Part shown: piece after piece, positions 9,377 to 17,237 of the stretch | Layout of the letters: the number at the start of each line of letters is the position of its first letter | How positions within the stretch are numbered: position 1 is the stretch's first letter | Assembly (NCBI RefSeq): GCF_012396235.1 | Contig: NZ_JAAXPA010000013.1 | Coordinates: 62,001 to 126,000, forward strand | Origin: Rhodococcus opacus | GTDB taxonomy: Bacteria; Actinomycetota; Actinomycetes; Mycobacteriales; Mycobacteriaceae | Reading direction: 5' to 3' | Length of the DNA: 64,000 nt | Notes under the pieces: generated by a model | The model's input: the letters and a program-made list of their open reading frames with translations, nothing else | The model's database searches: none | Told to the model about the DNA's origin: nothing | Program-made: the position numbers and the translations under genes

Positions 9377-10138
9377 ATGACCCAGCCCCCCGACGACCCC
9401 AACCGTCCCGATCCGAACGTCCCCGGCGAACCGCCGAACAACCCGCAGCAACCGTACCCGCAAGGTGGGCCGCAGCAGCCCTACCAGCAGGGGCAGTACC
9501 CGCAGCAGCCGTACCCGCAGGGGCAGTACGGGCAGCAGCCCGGTCAGTACCCGCCGGGCCGGTACGGGCAGCAGCCCGGCCAGTATCCGCCCGGCCAGTA
9601 CCCGCCGCCGCCGAAGAAATCGCGGAAGGGGTTGTTCATCACTCTCGGTGTCGTCGCCGTCGTGATTCTCGCCGCCATCGCCGCGTTCGGTGTGTTCGCC
9701 GTGAGGAGCGCCGACAAGAACGCTCTCGACGTCGGCGACTGCCTGTTCTTCGAATCCGCGTCGACGACCGCGGCCGACACCTCACACGAGAAGCGGGACT
9801 GCTCCGACAGCGAGGCCACGTACGAGGTGGCGCAGAAGAACGACGGCGACGTCCAGTGCGCGGAAGACTACTTCTCCTACACCCTCGTGAGCGAGGACGA
9901 GGGCGTGCAGACCACGCTCTGCCTCGTTCCGAACATGATCGAGGGGTCCTGCTACCTGCTCGAGGACGACGGCCGGATCGTGCCGTCCGACTGCACCGAC
10001 ACGCAGACCGTCAAGGTCGTCAGACGCGCGGACGGCGAGAACGACGAAACCCTGTGCAACGAGTTCGACACCGCATTCCCCATCGCGTTCTCCGAACCCG
10101 AGCGCACGTACTGCATCGAGGTCAATCTGGGTGGCTAG
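9377..10138 (+). CDS. LppU/SCO3897-family membrane-anchored protein with Pro/Gln/Tyr-rich tail
   Basis: This 253-residue protein has a low-complexity cytoplasmic N-terminus of about 75 residues built from PQQPYPQGQYGQQPGQYPPG-like units, one transmembrane helix (GLFITLGVVAVVILAAIAAF) and an extracytoplasmic domain with about eight cysteines (DVGDCLFF, KRDCSD, VQCAED, TLCLV, SCYLLED, SDCTD, TLCNEF, TYCIEV), probably disulfide bonded. That layout is typical of actinobacterial LppU/SCO3897 proteins, whose function is not established. Start ATG follows a GAGACGAGG-type purine stretch. A palindromic element starts six bases after its stop. Confidence 0.8.
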   Translation: MTQPPDDPNRPDPNVPGEPPNNPQQPYPQGGPQQPYQQGQYPQQPYPQGQYGQQPGQYPPGRYGQQPGQYPPGQYPPPPKKSRKGLFITLGVVAVVILAAIAAFGVFAVRSADKNALDVGDCLFFESASTTAADTSHEKRDCSDSEATYEVAQKNDGDVQCAEDYFSYTLVSEDEGVQTTLCLVPNMIEGSCYLLEDDGRIVPSDCTDTQTVKVVRRADGENDETLCNEFDTAFPIAFSEPERTYCIEVNLGG

Positions 10139-10144
10139 CGCCGC

Positions 10145-10184
10145 GTGAGTACTTGTTAACCGCGGGACGTTAGTAAGTACTCAC
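10145..10184. repeat. Dispersed 40-bp palindrome, copy A
   Basis: Inverted repeat with outer arms GTGAGTACTT / AAGTACTCAC and inner arms around TTAAC / GTTA, separated by a GC-rich centre. Arms match except for two bases beside the TTAAC and a degenerate centre. It sits 6 bp after the LppU-like stop and about 100 bp before the ROK start. It could form a strong hairpin and end transcription, but there is no T-run. Copies B, C and D are at 12816, 13952 and 59102. Confidence 0.85.
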
Positions 10185-10286
10185 AGGGAGTTAAATTCAC
10201 GGGAATCGAGTCCGTTGAACTGCACGTTCCCCTTCGTTAGCGTTCGAGATCTACCGAGATCACTGCGCACGGGGAAGGTGGGAACG

Positions 10287-11498
10287 ATGGCGCGAACCCA
10301 GCCCGACACCCGGCGTGGTGCCGGCCGTTCCGGCGCCAGCGCGGGCACGGTGCTGCGCACCGTCCTCGACCGCGGGCCGGTCGCGCGCAGCACGATCGCA
10401 CGGGTCACCGGGGTCTCACCCGCGACGGTGACCACCGCCAGCGCACAGCTCGTCGAACGCGGTCTACTGCGGGAACTGCCGGAGATCTCGGGACCCACCG
10501 GTCTGGGACGGCCACACGTCCCGGTGGACCTCGACGACAGCCGTTTCGTCGTCTACGGCATCCATCTGGCGATGACCCACGTGACCACAGCGTTGCTCGA
10601 CCTGCGCGGGCAGGTGCTGGCGCGATCCCGTGATCCGCACCTCGGGCTGGGACCGGCCGAGATCCTGCGGAACGCGGTGACGACCCTCGAGGCGCTGGCC
10701 GCCCGACACGGCGACGTATCCGTCCCGATCGGCGTCGGTTTCGCGGCCGGCGGCTGGATCGACTCGGAATCGGGTGTGGTGCCTGAGCATCCGATCCCGG
10801 GATGGAACGGGTACCCGGTCAGGGCGGATCTCGAGCACCGCACCGGTCTGGACGTCCGGATGGATTCGCACGCGCGCGCCCTCATCGACGCGGAGGTGTT
10901 GTTCGGGGAGCCGCGGGCGCGGGACAGCGTGGTGCAGCTCTTCGTCGGGAACGTGGTGGACGCCGCATTCGCGACCGGAGGCGTGGTCCACCACGGTCCT
11001 CGCGCGGCGGCAGGCGCGGTGGCGCACGTGCCCGTCGAGAACAGTGTCGAGGAGTGCACCTGCGGACGTACCGGATGCGTGCAGGCCACCCTGTCGGATC
11101 GGGTGCTGGTGCGCAGGGCGATGCAACTCGGCATCATCGAGCGGCCGATCTTCGGCGACCTTCTCGACGCGGGTCGACGTCGGCAGCCGGCGGCACTGGC
11201 ACTGTTCGAGGAACGGGCGCACTCCGTGGGGGTGGTCGCAGCGCGTCTGCTCGACCTGTTCAATCCGGAGGTCCTGATCGTCTGCGACCAAGGCGTGAGC
11301 CGGATTCCGGGTTCTCTCGACACGGTTCGGCGAGCAGTCGGGGAGTCGTCGGCGACGTGTGACGACCCCTCACGGTCCGTGTTGTCCACCAGTTTTCCCC
11401 GGCGGGCACTGCCGTTATCCGCCGGCTCCGTGATCCTCGCGGAGCTCTACCGGGCGCCTCTCACCAGCTTCGTGCGGCCGTTGGCCGGCATATCGTGA
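10287..11498 (+). CDS. ROK family transcriptional regulator
   Basis: This 403-residue protein has an N-terminal winged helix (about residues 15-70; LDRGPVARSTIARVTGVSPATVTTASAQLVERGLL) followed by a ROK sugar-kinase-like domain. The zinc-binding cysteine cluster of ROK proteins is present as CTCGRTGCVQATLS, and the PIGVGFAAGGWID stretch is the usual glycine-rich region. ATG 10287 was chosen because GGGGAAGGTGGGAACG precedes it and the helix-turn-helix starts soon after; the longer open frame from 10215 lacks conserved sequence. Such regulators usually respond to sugars or sugar phosphates. No sugar operon is adjacent, so its target is unknown. Confidence 0.88.
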   Translation: MARTQPDTRRGAGRSGASAGTVLRTVLDRGPVARSTIARVTGVSPATVTTASAQLVERGLLRELPEISGPTGLGRPHVPVDLDDSRFVVYGIHLAMTHVTTALLDLRGQVLARSRDPHLGLGPAEILRNAVTTLEALAARHGDVSVPIGVGFAAGGWIDSESGVVPEHPIPGWNGYPVRADLEHRTGLDVRMDSHARALIDAEVLFGEPRARDSVVQLFVGNVVDAAFATGGVVHHGPRAAAGAVAHVPVENSVEECTCGRTGCVQATLSDRVLVRRAMQLGIIERPIFGDLLDAGRRRQPAALALFEERAHSVGVVAARLLDLFNPEVLIVCDQGVSRIPGSLDTVRRAVGESSATCDDPSRSVLSTSFPRRALPLSAGSVILAELYRAPLTSFVRPLAGIS

Positions 11499-11509
11499 CG
11501 TGTATCACA
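11494..11509. promoter_or_regulatory. Candidate CRP/GlxR-type operator
   Basis: CGTGA-N6-TCACA matches nine of ten half-site positions of the actinobacterial cAMP-receptor consensus TGTGA-N6-TCACA. It overlaps the 3' end of the ROK gene and lies about 65-80 bp upstream of the cysteine-rich leader ORF. Binding is inferred. Confidence 0.4.
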
Positions 11510-11575
11510 GGTCCGGAGTTAATTCGGTGGGAAGCTATGTTGACGTCGATTGCACTGGATCGCAAGGATATTGGT

Positions 11576-11662
11576 GTGAACACCACCATGGCGGACAGCG
11601 TGCGTACATCCTCGTGTTGCTCCGAGTCCTGTTGTCGCCGCTCGCGACCGGGTCGCATCTGA
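11576..11662 (+). CDS. Cysteine-rich leader peptide (upstream ORF)
   Basis: This short ORF of 28 residues starts at GTG 11576 (alternative ATG 11588) and stops at TGA 11660-11662. Its distinctive part is SSCCSESCCRR: four cysteines as two CysCys pairs, followed by basic residues. An AAGGA lies 7 bases before the GTG; a possible -10 (TATGTT) lies at 11536-11541. Polycysteine short ORFs upstream of sulfur-assimilation operons are known in mycobacteria as cysteine-responsive attenuators, and the next ORF here is a truncated sulfonate-binding lipoprotein. The ORF and its cysteines are seen directly; the attenuation role is inference. It is too short for routine gene finding. Confidence 0.6.
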   Translation: MNTTMADSVRTSSCCSESCCRRSRPGRI

Positions 11663-11771
11663 CGTCTCCGCGCTGACCTCGGCGGACGCTCGAAATACCT
11701 TTCTGTTCTTCCTTTCTCGCTCCATTGTGGCACTCGACCGACCACGTCCGGTGTGCCCGACCGGAGATCAC

Positions 11772-11785
11772 ATCCTTCGAAGGAT
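11772..11785 (+). promoter_or_regulatory. Palindrome covering the ribosome-binding site
   Basis: ATCCTTCGAAGGAT is a perfect 14-base palindrome. Its right half contains the AAGGA that serves as the Shine-Dalgarno for ATG 11791. In RNA it could fold on itself, or pair with the pyrimidine-rich TTCTTCCTTTCTC stretch at about 11704-11716, hiding the ribosome site. This fits leader-controlled translation of the downstream gene. Confidence 0.45.
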
Positions 11786-11790
11786 CATTC

Positions 11791-12030
11791 ATGTCCAGTT
11801 CACTCGTGTCTTCCGCCGGGTATCGCCGCCTCACACGCACCGCCTTCGCCGGCGTCGTGGCGCTCGGGCTCGCGTCCTGCACCTCCGGTTCCTCCGGCGG
11901 GCTGGCTCTCGATGACGCTGTGCCCGATCAGGTTCCGGAGGGAACCTCGCTCAGCGTGTCGATCAAGACCACCCGGCTTCAGCTCGAGGCGACCGATCAG
12001 CTCGCGGAACCCTCACCGTCGGCACCCTGA
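11791..12030 (+). pseudogene. Truncated sulfonate-type ABC substrate-binding lipoprotein
   Basis: ATG 11791 begins a lipoprotein signal: a basic N-terminus, hydrophobic core (TAFAGVVALGLA) and the lipobox LASC. The mature part (VPDQVPEGTSLSVSIKTT, then LQLEATDQL) resembles the first strands of sulfonate-binding proteins. Around base 12000 the similarity stops and the frame reads nine unrelated residues to a TGA at 12028-12030. About 75 of the expected 320 or more residues remain. The DNA beyond encodes the middle of a different protein (an ABC exporter), so a deletion or recombination fused two genes. The small product could still be made but would lack a ligand-binding fold. Confidence 0.7.
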
Positions 12031-12780
12031 TTGCCTTCGTGCTCTACGTCGAACTGTTCTTCGCTCCCGTGCAACAGCTTTCGCAGGTGTTCGACGGCTA
12101 CCAGCAGGCGGTGATCGGACTCGGCCGACTGCGGGGTCTGATGCGGACACCGACCACCACGCCGCAGGCGGGCGAGCCGATCGTCCTCGACCGCCTCCAG
12201 GGCGGCATCGTGTTCGACGACGTCCATTTCGCGTACGAATCCGGCAAGGGAGAGGCGCTGCGAGGGGTGGCGCTTCGCATCGAACCGGGCGAGACGGTCG
12301 CCCTCGTCGGCCAGACCGGCGCGGGCAAGTCGACGGTGCTCAAGTTGCTCGCCCGGTTCTACGACCCCACCGACGGCGCGGTGCGGATCGACGGTATCGA
12401 CACCCGGTCACTGGACCTCGCGTCGTTCCGGCAGCGACTCGGTGTCGTTCCGCAGGAGCCGCACCTGTTCGGCGCCACCGTCCGCGACGCCGTCGCCTAC
12501 GGGCGCCCGGACGCGACCGACGCGGAGGTCGAGGCCGCCAGCCGAGCGGTCGGGGCCCCCCCAGATGGTGTCCCGGCTCGCCCTCGGCTACCTGCAGCCG
12601 ATCGGGGAGCACGGGCGCAACCTGTCGGCCGGGCAACGTCAGTTGCTGGCCCTCGCCCGCGCCGAATTGGTGGACCCCGACATCCTGCTGCTGGACGAGG
12701 CCACGGCATCACTGGACCTGGCCACGGAGGAACGCGTCCGGCTCGCAACCGAGAACCTGTCCCGGCGGCGCACCGGTTGA
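12003..12780 (+). pseudogene. ABC exporter remnant (5' and 3' truncated, frameshifted)
   Basis: From about 12003 the frame reads GTLTVGTLIAFVLYVELFF, the last membrane helices of an ABC exporter, then a nucleotide-binding domain with VALVGQTGAGKSTVLKLLARFYDPTDG (Walker A), LGVVPQEPHLFGATVRDAV (Q-loop) and, in another frame, NLSAGQRQLLALARAELVDP (signature) and DILLLDEATASLD (Walker B). The frame changes at a run of seven C at 12556-12562, consistent with one extra base. The start and most of the membrane domain are missing, and the end is cut after LATENLSRRR, before the switch histidine. The gene is therefore dead. Confidence 0.85.
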
Positions 12781-12815
12781 GCACCGCGGCGCGAGCCTAT
12801 GCGGCTTCGCCGCCC

Positions 12816-12855
12816 GTGAGTACTTATTAACCGCGGGACGTTAACAAGTACTCAC
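12816..12855. repeat. Dispersed 40-bp palindrome, copy B
   Basis: Same element as at 10145: outer arms GTGAGTACTT / AAGTACTCAC, inner TTAACCG / CGTTAA. It lies between the end of the dead ABC gene and the end of the convergent mycolyltransferase gene (17 bp before its stop), where a bidirectional terminator would be expected. Confidence 0.88.
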
Positions 12856-12872
12856 GGGGCCGGAGGCCATGG

Positions 12873-13856
12873 TCAGGCGCCGATCGACGCCTTCATCATC
12901 GGCAACATGGCCCACAGCTGGTCCTGCCAGTAGCCCCAGCTGTGGGTTCCCGTCGCCGGAAAGTCGTAGTGCGCGGGGATGCCGAGGGTGTCGAGCCGCA
13001 CCTGGAAGGCACGGTTCTGGGCCAGCGCGATGGCCTCGAGACCCATGCCGGTGCCGACGTTGAAGACGTCGATGGCGGATTGCGGCTGATCGTGCGGGCC
13101 GGGGAGGCCGGCGCCCGCCGAGATCCACATCGGCAGCCCGCGCATGAGGGGCGCCGCGACGAACGGGTCGTTGCGGAGCCACGCCGGATCCCACGGCGGG
13201 CCCCACATGCAGTCGGAGTTGTAGCCACCGGAGTCGAGCATCGCCAACCGGATCGCCTCACGCATGCCCGGCGCCGACAGGTTCAGATACCCCGACATCG
13301 AGCCCGCGAACGTGAACTGGTCGCGGTGGTAGGCGGCGAGGATCAACGCCGCGTTGCCGCCCATCGACAGCCCGGCGATGGCGTTGCTGGTACGGCTGAT
13401 GCCGTAATTGTTCGCCAGGAAGTCGGGCAGGTTCTGCGTGAGGAACGACTCCCACTTGTACGTGTACGGCTGACCGTTGGTGTTGCTGGGCGCGTACCAG
13501 TCCGTGTAGAAGCTGGACTGTCCGCCGACCGGCTCGACGACCGTGATCCCGTGGTCGGACAGCCACGCGGCGTTGGTCTCGTGTTCCCACCCGCTGACGT
13601 CGTTGGTCGCGCGGAGGCCGTCGAGCAAATAGAGGGCCTTGTTGCTGCCGTTGTTCGCGAGCCACATCCGCACCTTGATCTGCCCGACCCCGCCGGGGGC
13701 GTCGACCCAGTGCTCGCGCAGACGGCTGTACGGGTCGGCGGAGGCCGTTCCGCCGCCGACGAGGACGAACGCCAGCGGCAGGATCACCACGGCAACCATG
13801 AGCCGGACGACGCCTCGTAACCAGCCATGTGACGGCTTCGTTGCTGTGCAAATCAC
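12873..13856 (-). CDS. Secreted mycolyltransferase / antigen 85-type esterase
   Basis: This 327-residue exported alpha/beta-hydrolase is of the trehalose O-mycolyltransferase family, which transfers mycolic acids to trehalose or arabinogalactan in the cell envelope. A signal peptide with a hydrophobic core at about 18-36 ends TASA, cleaved about residue 40. The nucleophile is Ser164 in AGLSMGG and the catalytic His is about 305 in THSWGYW. Other family marks are LYLLDGLRA, SSFYTDWY and YKWESFLTQNLP. GTG 13856 is preceded by AGGAGG at seven bases, a strong ribosome site. It sits in the island that separates XPB from its partner. Whether it is a transferase or only an esterase is untested. Confidence 0.9.
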   Translation of the reverse strand: MICTATKPSHGWLRGVVRLMVAVVILPLAFVLVGGGTASADPYSRLREHWVDAPGGVGQIKVRMWLANNGSNKALYLLDGLRATNDVSGWEHETNAAWLSDHGITVVEPVGGQSSFYTDWYAPSNTNGQPYTYKWESFLTQNLPDFLANNYGISRTSNAIAGLSMGGNAALILAAYHRDQFTFAGSMSGYLNLSAPGMREAIRLAMLDSGGYNSDCMWGPPWDPAWLRNDPFVAAPLMRGLPMWISAGAGLPGPHDQPQSAIDVFNVGTGMGLEAIALAQNRAFQVRLDTLGIPAHYDFPATGTHSWGYWQDQLWAMLPMMKASIGA

Positions 13857-13951
13857 GGTTCTGCCTCCTGGTAGTCGTCCCCGGCCAGGTACATACCAGC
13901 ATCACGGTATTGCGCGCCCCGGAATTCCTGGGCGTTTGCGCAGAATCGTTA

Positions 13952-14007
13952 TCTGACCCGTGAGTACTTGTTAACCGCCCGTGGTTGACAAGTACTCACG
14001 GGTCAGA
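13952..14007. repeat. Dispersed 40-bp palindrome, copy C (extended arms)
   Basis: The core at 13960-13999 matches copies A, B and D. Here the arms extend outwards through TCTGACCCG / CGGGTCAGA, giving 25-base arms with one mismatch around a six-base loop. The stop codon of the helicase-associated gene (14003-14005, minus strand) lies inside the right arm. It is downstream of that gene and upstream of the mycolyltransferase. Confidence 0.9.
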
Positions 14008-16321
14008 CGACGCGGGCGACGGACGTGATGCGGTGGAGGGTGAATCGCCGGACCGCGCCGCTCGCCGGATCGAACGCGTCGAGCTGACCGCCGCCGACAC
14101 TCACGGGATCGACGATGCGGTGCGTCGCCACGCCCTGCGCGTCGACGTAACCGATCGTTACGCTCGTGCGTTCCCGCGCCGCGGCGTTGAGCAGGGCGAT
14201 GGTCGCGGCGCTGCTGGCCCGCGACCCGTCGGACCGGACGCTGCCGGACCCCTTGGCCGACGCCGCCAGGTCACCGGCGCGGAGGGTCCGGACGACCGCG
14301 TCGAGCTGGGCGTCCGTGGCGACAGCCGGGGTGCGGCCCGCGGGAGCCTTGCGCCGGGTCAGGACCCGGGCGCCGCGGGGGCGCAGGTCGACCAGGGCGC
14401 CGGACGAGTCCTCGCCTGCGGGCGCGAAACCGGCCGCCCGCAGTTCGCCCAGCACTTCCCGGAGCGGTGCCTGCGACACCGCCACCGTCGGTGCCAACGC
14501 GCGCAGGGCCAGAGATGAAGCCACCGGCGACGCCAGGACCTCCGCGAGCAGTGTGGGGTCCTCGCAGCGGACGAACGACGCCGCGACGCCCGCCCGGAGC
14601 CGGCCGTGCCGTCTCGCGACGTCGTCGATCAGATACGACAGCGACTGCGGGACGGGTGTGCGCGACCGGGTCGCGAAGAGGCTGTGCAGTTCGGCTGCCG
14701 TCATCCCGACGTCGAGGGCGCGGCGGACGCTGTCTTCGCTGATCCGGTACATCGACGCCGCCCCGGCGGACTCGATGTCCGCGACCAGGGTGATCTGCTC
14801 CAGAAGATCGGGGGTCAGCGGGCCGGGGGCGACGACCGTCAGGTCGGCCTGGACGAGGACGTGGTCGACGGGTTCGGGCAGCGACGCGTGCATCTCGGCC
14901 TCGGCGTCGCCGCCGTGGAGCAGTGCGCGTCCGGGGGAACTGAGCGCGCCGCGGGCGACGAGTCCGAGCGTCGCGGCCTCGTCGAGGGTGCGTTCCACCG
15001 CGTGGACCCGCAGCCGGGCACCCCAGCGGGGGCGACGCCACGCCAGCAGCCGGCTGACCTCCGCGGGATCCGCCGAGTGGCCGCTGCCCAACTCCGCCAG
15101 CAGCCCGAGGATCGCCTGCCGGTCGCGCGGCGCGGACGGCGCGCGCACTTCCTCGGACAGGGCGGCGACCGGTTTGTCGTTGGCATCGCGCATGCCGATG
15201 AACCACGCCATGCGCGGCAGTTCCAGCCACGCGGCGGCCAGGGCGTGCCACCGCCGGGCGACCGGCGCAGTGAGCCAGTTGTCGACCGCGGTGGTCGGAG
15301 CCCAGTAGTTCTCCCCGCTGTCGGACGTCGGGGCCGGGTCCGGGGTGCCGCTCGCGATCAGTCCCGCGGCCGAGAGCAGCTCGACGAGTAGGCTCAGCCG
15401 GTTCTCGTCGATGCCGGACGTCTTGGCGATCCGCCGCAGTTCGCGGACACCGAGACCACCTGCCCGCAGCGCAGGCGCCGGCACCTCGCCGAGAGCCTTG
15501 ACGACGTCCTCGCAGTGACGAACCAGTTCGAGCGCCTCACCTGCCGCGGCGGCGTTGATGTCGGCCGGCTTGTGCTTGCGGCCGGTCACGGTGGGCGCTG
15601 CCAGCGACGTGGGGTCGAAGACGGCCTCCCCGCGCAGGACCTGCCGCACCTGGTAGGGCAGTTCGACGGTTTCGTCGTCGATCCACCGCAGCAGCCCGGC
15701 GGCGAGGAGCCGCTGGACGGGACGGTCGGGGGGTGTTCCGGGAGCCGCGTCACGCGTCCGTCCGATCGAACTCGACTTCGACAGGGTCTCGAGGATGTCC
15801 CGCTCGACGCTCTGCAGTCCGGCCAGCGCGGCCGTGATCCCGGGTTCGTCGAGCGTCTCGACAGGCTCGGCGCTGCGCCCGACCCGCCACGGGATGGTGG
15901 CCACGACGGCGGGAACGATACGCAGCGACGTCTTGTCCCCCCAGACGATCCCCACGGACCGCAGGCCGTCCAGCGTCGCGTCGACGGTCTTCTTCGTCGC
16001 CCGCGAGCCCACCGCGTCCTGCAGGGTGGCCCGCGGCACGGCGACTTCGTCGGCCCGTTCGAGCGCCAGGAGCTCGAGGATGCCGAAGTCCAGGGACGTC
16101 AGGTTGTCGGCCGCGCGGGCCACCGATGCCCGCTGTTCGGCGCGGCCGGCGAGGACGACGATCGTGGCCGGCGGTGGAACCGCCAGGTCGGGGCGTTTGC
16201 GAAGCAGATCCGTCAGTTCGGCGTCGCTGCGCGCGGCCAGCCAGTCCGCGAGGGTCGCGGCGCCGCGGGACGAGGCTGCGGTGCCGTTGGTGCTCGCGGT
16301 GGTGTCGTCGGTGTCGGTCAT
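14003..16321 (-). CDS. Helicase-associated domain protein (XPB partner, Rv0862c type)
   Basis: This 772-residue protein starts TLADWLAARSDAELTDLL and carries the helicase C-terminal-like domain found in actinobacterial proteins encoded beside XPB. Its middle (LVQADLTVVAPGPL, then ITLVADIESAG) is the conserved helicase-associated segment, and the last 70 residues (ARERTSVTIGYVDAQGVATHRIVDPVSV) form a WYL-like ligand- or nucleic-acid-sensing fold. No Walker motifs are present, so it is not an ATPase by itself. In mycobacteria the homologue lies directly next to XPB; here 4.8 kb separates them. A role as XPB accessory factor is inference from that neighbourhood. Confidence 0.8.
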   Translation of the reverse strand: MTDTDDTTASTNGTAASSRGAATLADWLAARSDAELTDLLRKRPDLAVPPPATIVVLAGRAEQRASVARAADNLTSLDFGILELLALERADEVAVPRATLQDAVGSRATKKTVDATLDGLRSVGIVWGDKTSLRIVPAVVATIPWRVGRSAEPVETLDEPGITAALAGLQSVERDILETLSKSSSIGRTRDAAPGTPPDRPVQRLLAAGLLRWIDDETVELPYQVRQVLRGEAVFDPTSLAAPTVTGRKHKPADINAAAAGEALELVRHCEDVVKALGEVPAPALRAGGLGVRELRRIAKTSGIDENRLSLLVELLSAAGLIASGTPDPAPTSDSGENYWAPTTAVDNWLTAPVARRWHALAAAWLELPRMAWFIGMRDANDKPVAALSEEVRAPSAPRDRQAILGLLAELGSGHSADPAEVSRLLAWRRPRWGARLRVHAVERTLDEAATLGLVARGALSSPGRALLHGGDAEAEMHASLPEPVDHVLVQADLTVVAPGPLTPDLLEQITLVADIESAGAASMYRISEDSVRRALDVGMTAAELHSLFATRSRTPVPQSLSYLIDDVARRHGRLRAGVAASFVRCEDPTLLAEVLASPVASSLALRALAPTVAVSQAPLREVLGELRAAGFAPAGEDSSGALVDLRPRGARVLTRRKAPAGRTPAVATDAQLDAVVRTLRAGDLAASAKGSGSVRSDGSRASSAATIALLNAAARERTSVTIGYVDAQGVATHRIVDPVSVGGGQLDAFDPASGAVRRFTLHRITSVARVV

Positions 16322-16381
16322 CGACTATCAGATTAGAGACCTGGGCTGTACGTCGCCGAATGCTCCTGTCAAAATGGCACC

Positions 16382-16570
16382 GTGGCTAACAATTCGAAGA
16401 AGCAGTACGTGGATCCAGGGTGGCCCGAAACCGCCGATGGAGATAGCGCCGTGACCGAACTGTCGTCGAGCCGTGCGGGCGGATTGTCCCCGTTCGGCGA
16501 GGACACCGAGTTCCCGCTGCCGGCGGACTCACTGCCGTACGCGCATCCGCACACCGTGATCAACCGCTGA
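16382..16570 (+). CDS. Small conserved hypothetical protein
   Basis: This 62-residue acidic, soluble protein starts at a GTG ([20 protein letters not shown]) and ends [12 protein letters not shown]. No domain or membrane segment is seen. It is divergent from the helicase-associated gene with 60 bp between starts, and is followed by a strong terminator, so it appears to be a real transcription unit. Mycobacteria have a small gene in the equivalent place (Rv0863), but I cannot confirm homology. Confidence 0.6.
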   Translation: MANNSKKQYVDPGWPETADGDSAVTELSSSRAGGLSPFGEDTEFPLPADSLPYAHPHTVINR

Positions 16571-16577
16571 CCCGACG

Positions 16578-16624
16578 ACAGAAGAGGGGCCCTGCACCGG
16601 ATCGGTGCAGGGCCCCTCTTCTGT
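16578..16624. terminator. Bidirectional hairpin terminator
   Basis: A perfect 21-base inverted repeat (arms containing AGAGGGGCCCTGCACC and its complement) around a five-base loop lies between the convergent small gene and the rpf gene. It ends in a short TCTTCTGT on either strand rather than a long T-run. Confidence 0.85.
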
Positions 16625-16637
16625 GAATTGCGGGGGA

Positions 16638-17219
16638 TTACTGCGGGAGCAGTCCCTTGTTCGCGTCGATGAGCTGCAGGATCTGGGGATCGATCGCGAT
16701 GCCCTGAGCCTTGACGGCCTCGATCGCGCTGTCGACGGCACCGGCGTACTGCGAGGTGCCGTTGGTGCTGGGGACGCCGCCCGTGAGGTCGGGGAGTGCC
16801 GGCGCCGCGGGGGCCTCGGGCACGGTTGCGGGGGCGGTGCGCTGGGTGGGTGCGCTGCTCAGGCCGAGGCTCGAGGAGCAGGACGGCCAAGCGCCCCAGC
16901 CCTGGGAGTCGAGGACCTTCTCGGCGACGACGATCTGCTCTTCACGCGAGGCCTGGTTGGCGGTGGCCGCGTACTGGGTTCCACCGTGTGCGTTCCACGT
17001 GCTCGGGGAGAACTGGAGTCCGCCCTGGAAGCCGTTTCCGGTGTTGATTCCCCAGTTTCCGCCGGACTCGCACTGCGCGAGGCGGTCCCAGTCGGAGTCG
17101 GGTGCCGCGTTCGCGGTGCCCGAGAAGGCTGCTCCGGCGACGCCCATGATGGCGCCGGTGACGGCGACCTTGGCGACGGTGCGGCCGGTGGTGGTGGGCT
17201 TGCGATGGCGTCCGCTCAT
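16638..17219 (-). CDS. Resuscitation-promoting factor (transglycosylase-like, secreted)
   Basis: This 193-residue secreted muralytic enzyme has an N-terminal signal ending GTANAAP (cleaved about residue 39), then the Rpf domain (about 41-118): DWDRLAQCESGGNWGINTGN, FQGGLQFSPSTW, REEQIVVAEKVLDSQGWGAWPSC. Catalytic Glu is about 51; the two domain cysteines are present. A Pro/Ala-rich linker and a short C-terminal helix follow. Rpf proteins cleave peptidoglycan and promote exit from dormancy. ATG 17219 was chosen because the signal peptide starts there; the open frame upstream is the riboswitch leader. The position matches rpfA in mycobacteria, but the protein is much shorter than mycobacterial RpfA. 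Confidence 0.93.
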   Translation of the reverse strand: MSGRHRKPTTTGRTVAKVAVTGAIMGVAGAAFSGTANAAPDSDWDRLAQCESGGNWGINTGNGFQGGLQFSPSTWNAHGGTQYAATANQASREEQIVVAEKVLDSQGWGAWPSCSSSLGLSSAPTQRTAPATVPEAPAAPALPDLTGGVPSTNGTSQYAGAVDSAIEAVKAQGIAIDPQILQLIDANKGLLPQ

Positions 17220-17237
17220 AGTGGTCGAGATCCTCTC

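Noticed and set aside
11499-12870. Insertion sequence as cause of the broken ABC genes
   Set aside because: No transposase frame, terminal inverted repeats or target duplication are visible; the 40-bp palindromes are not IS ends on present evidence.
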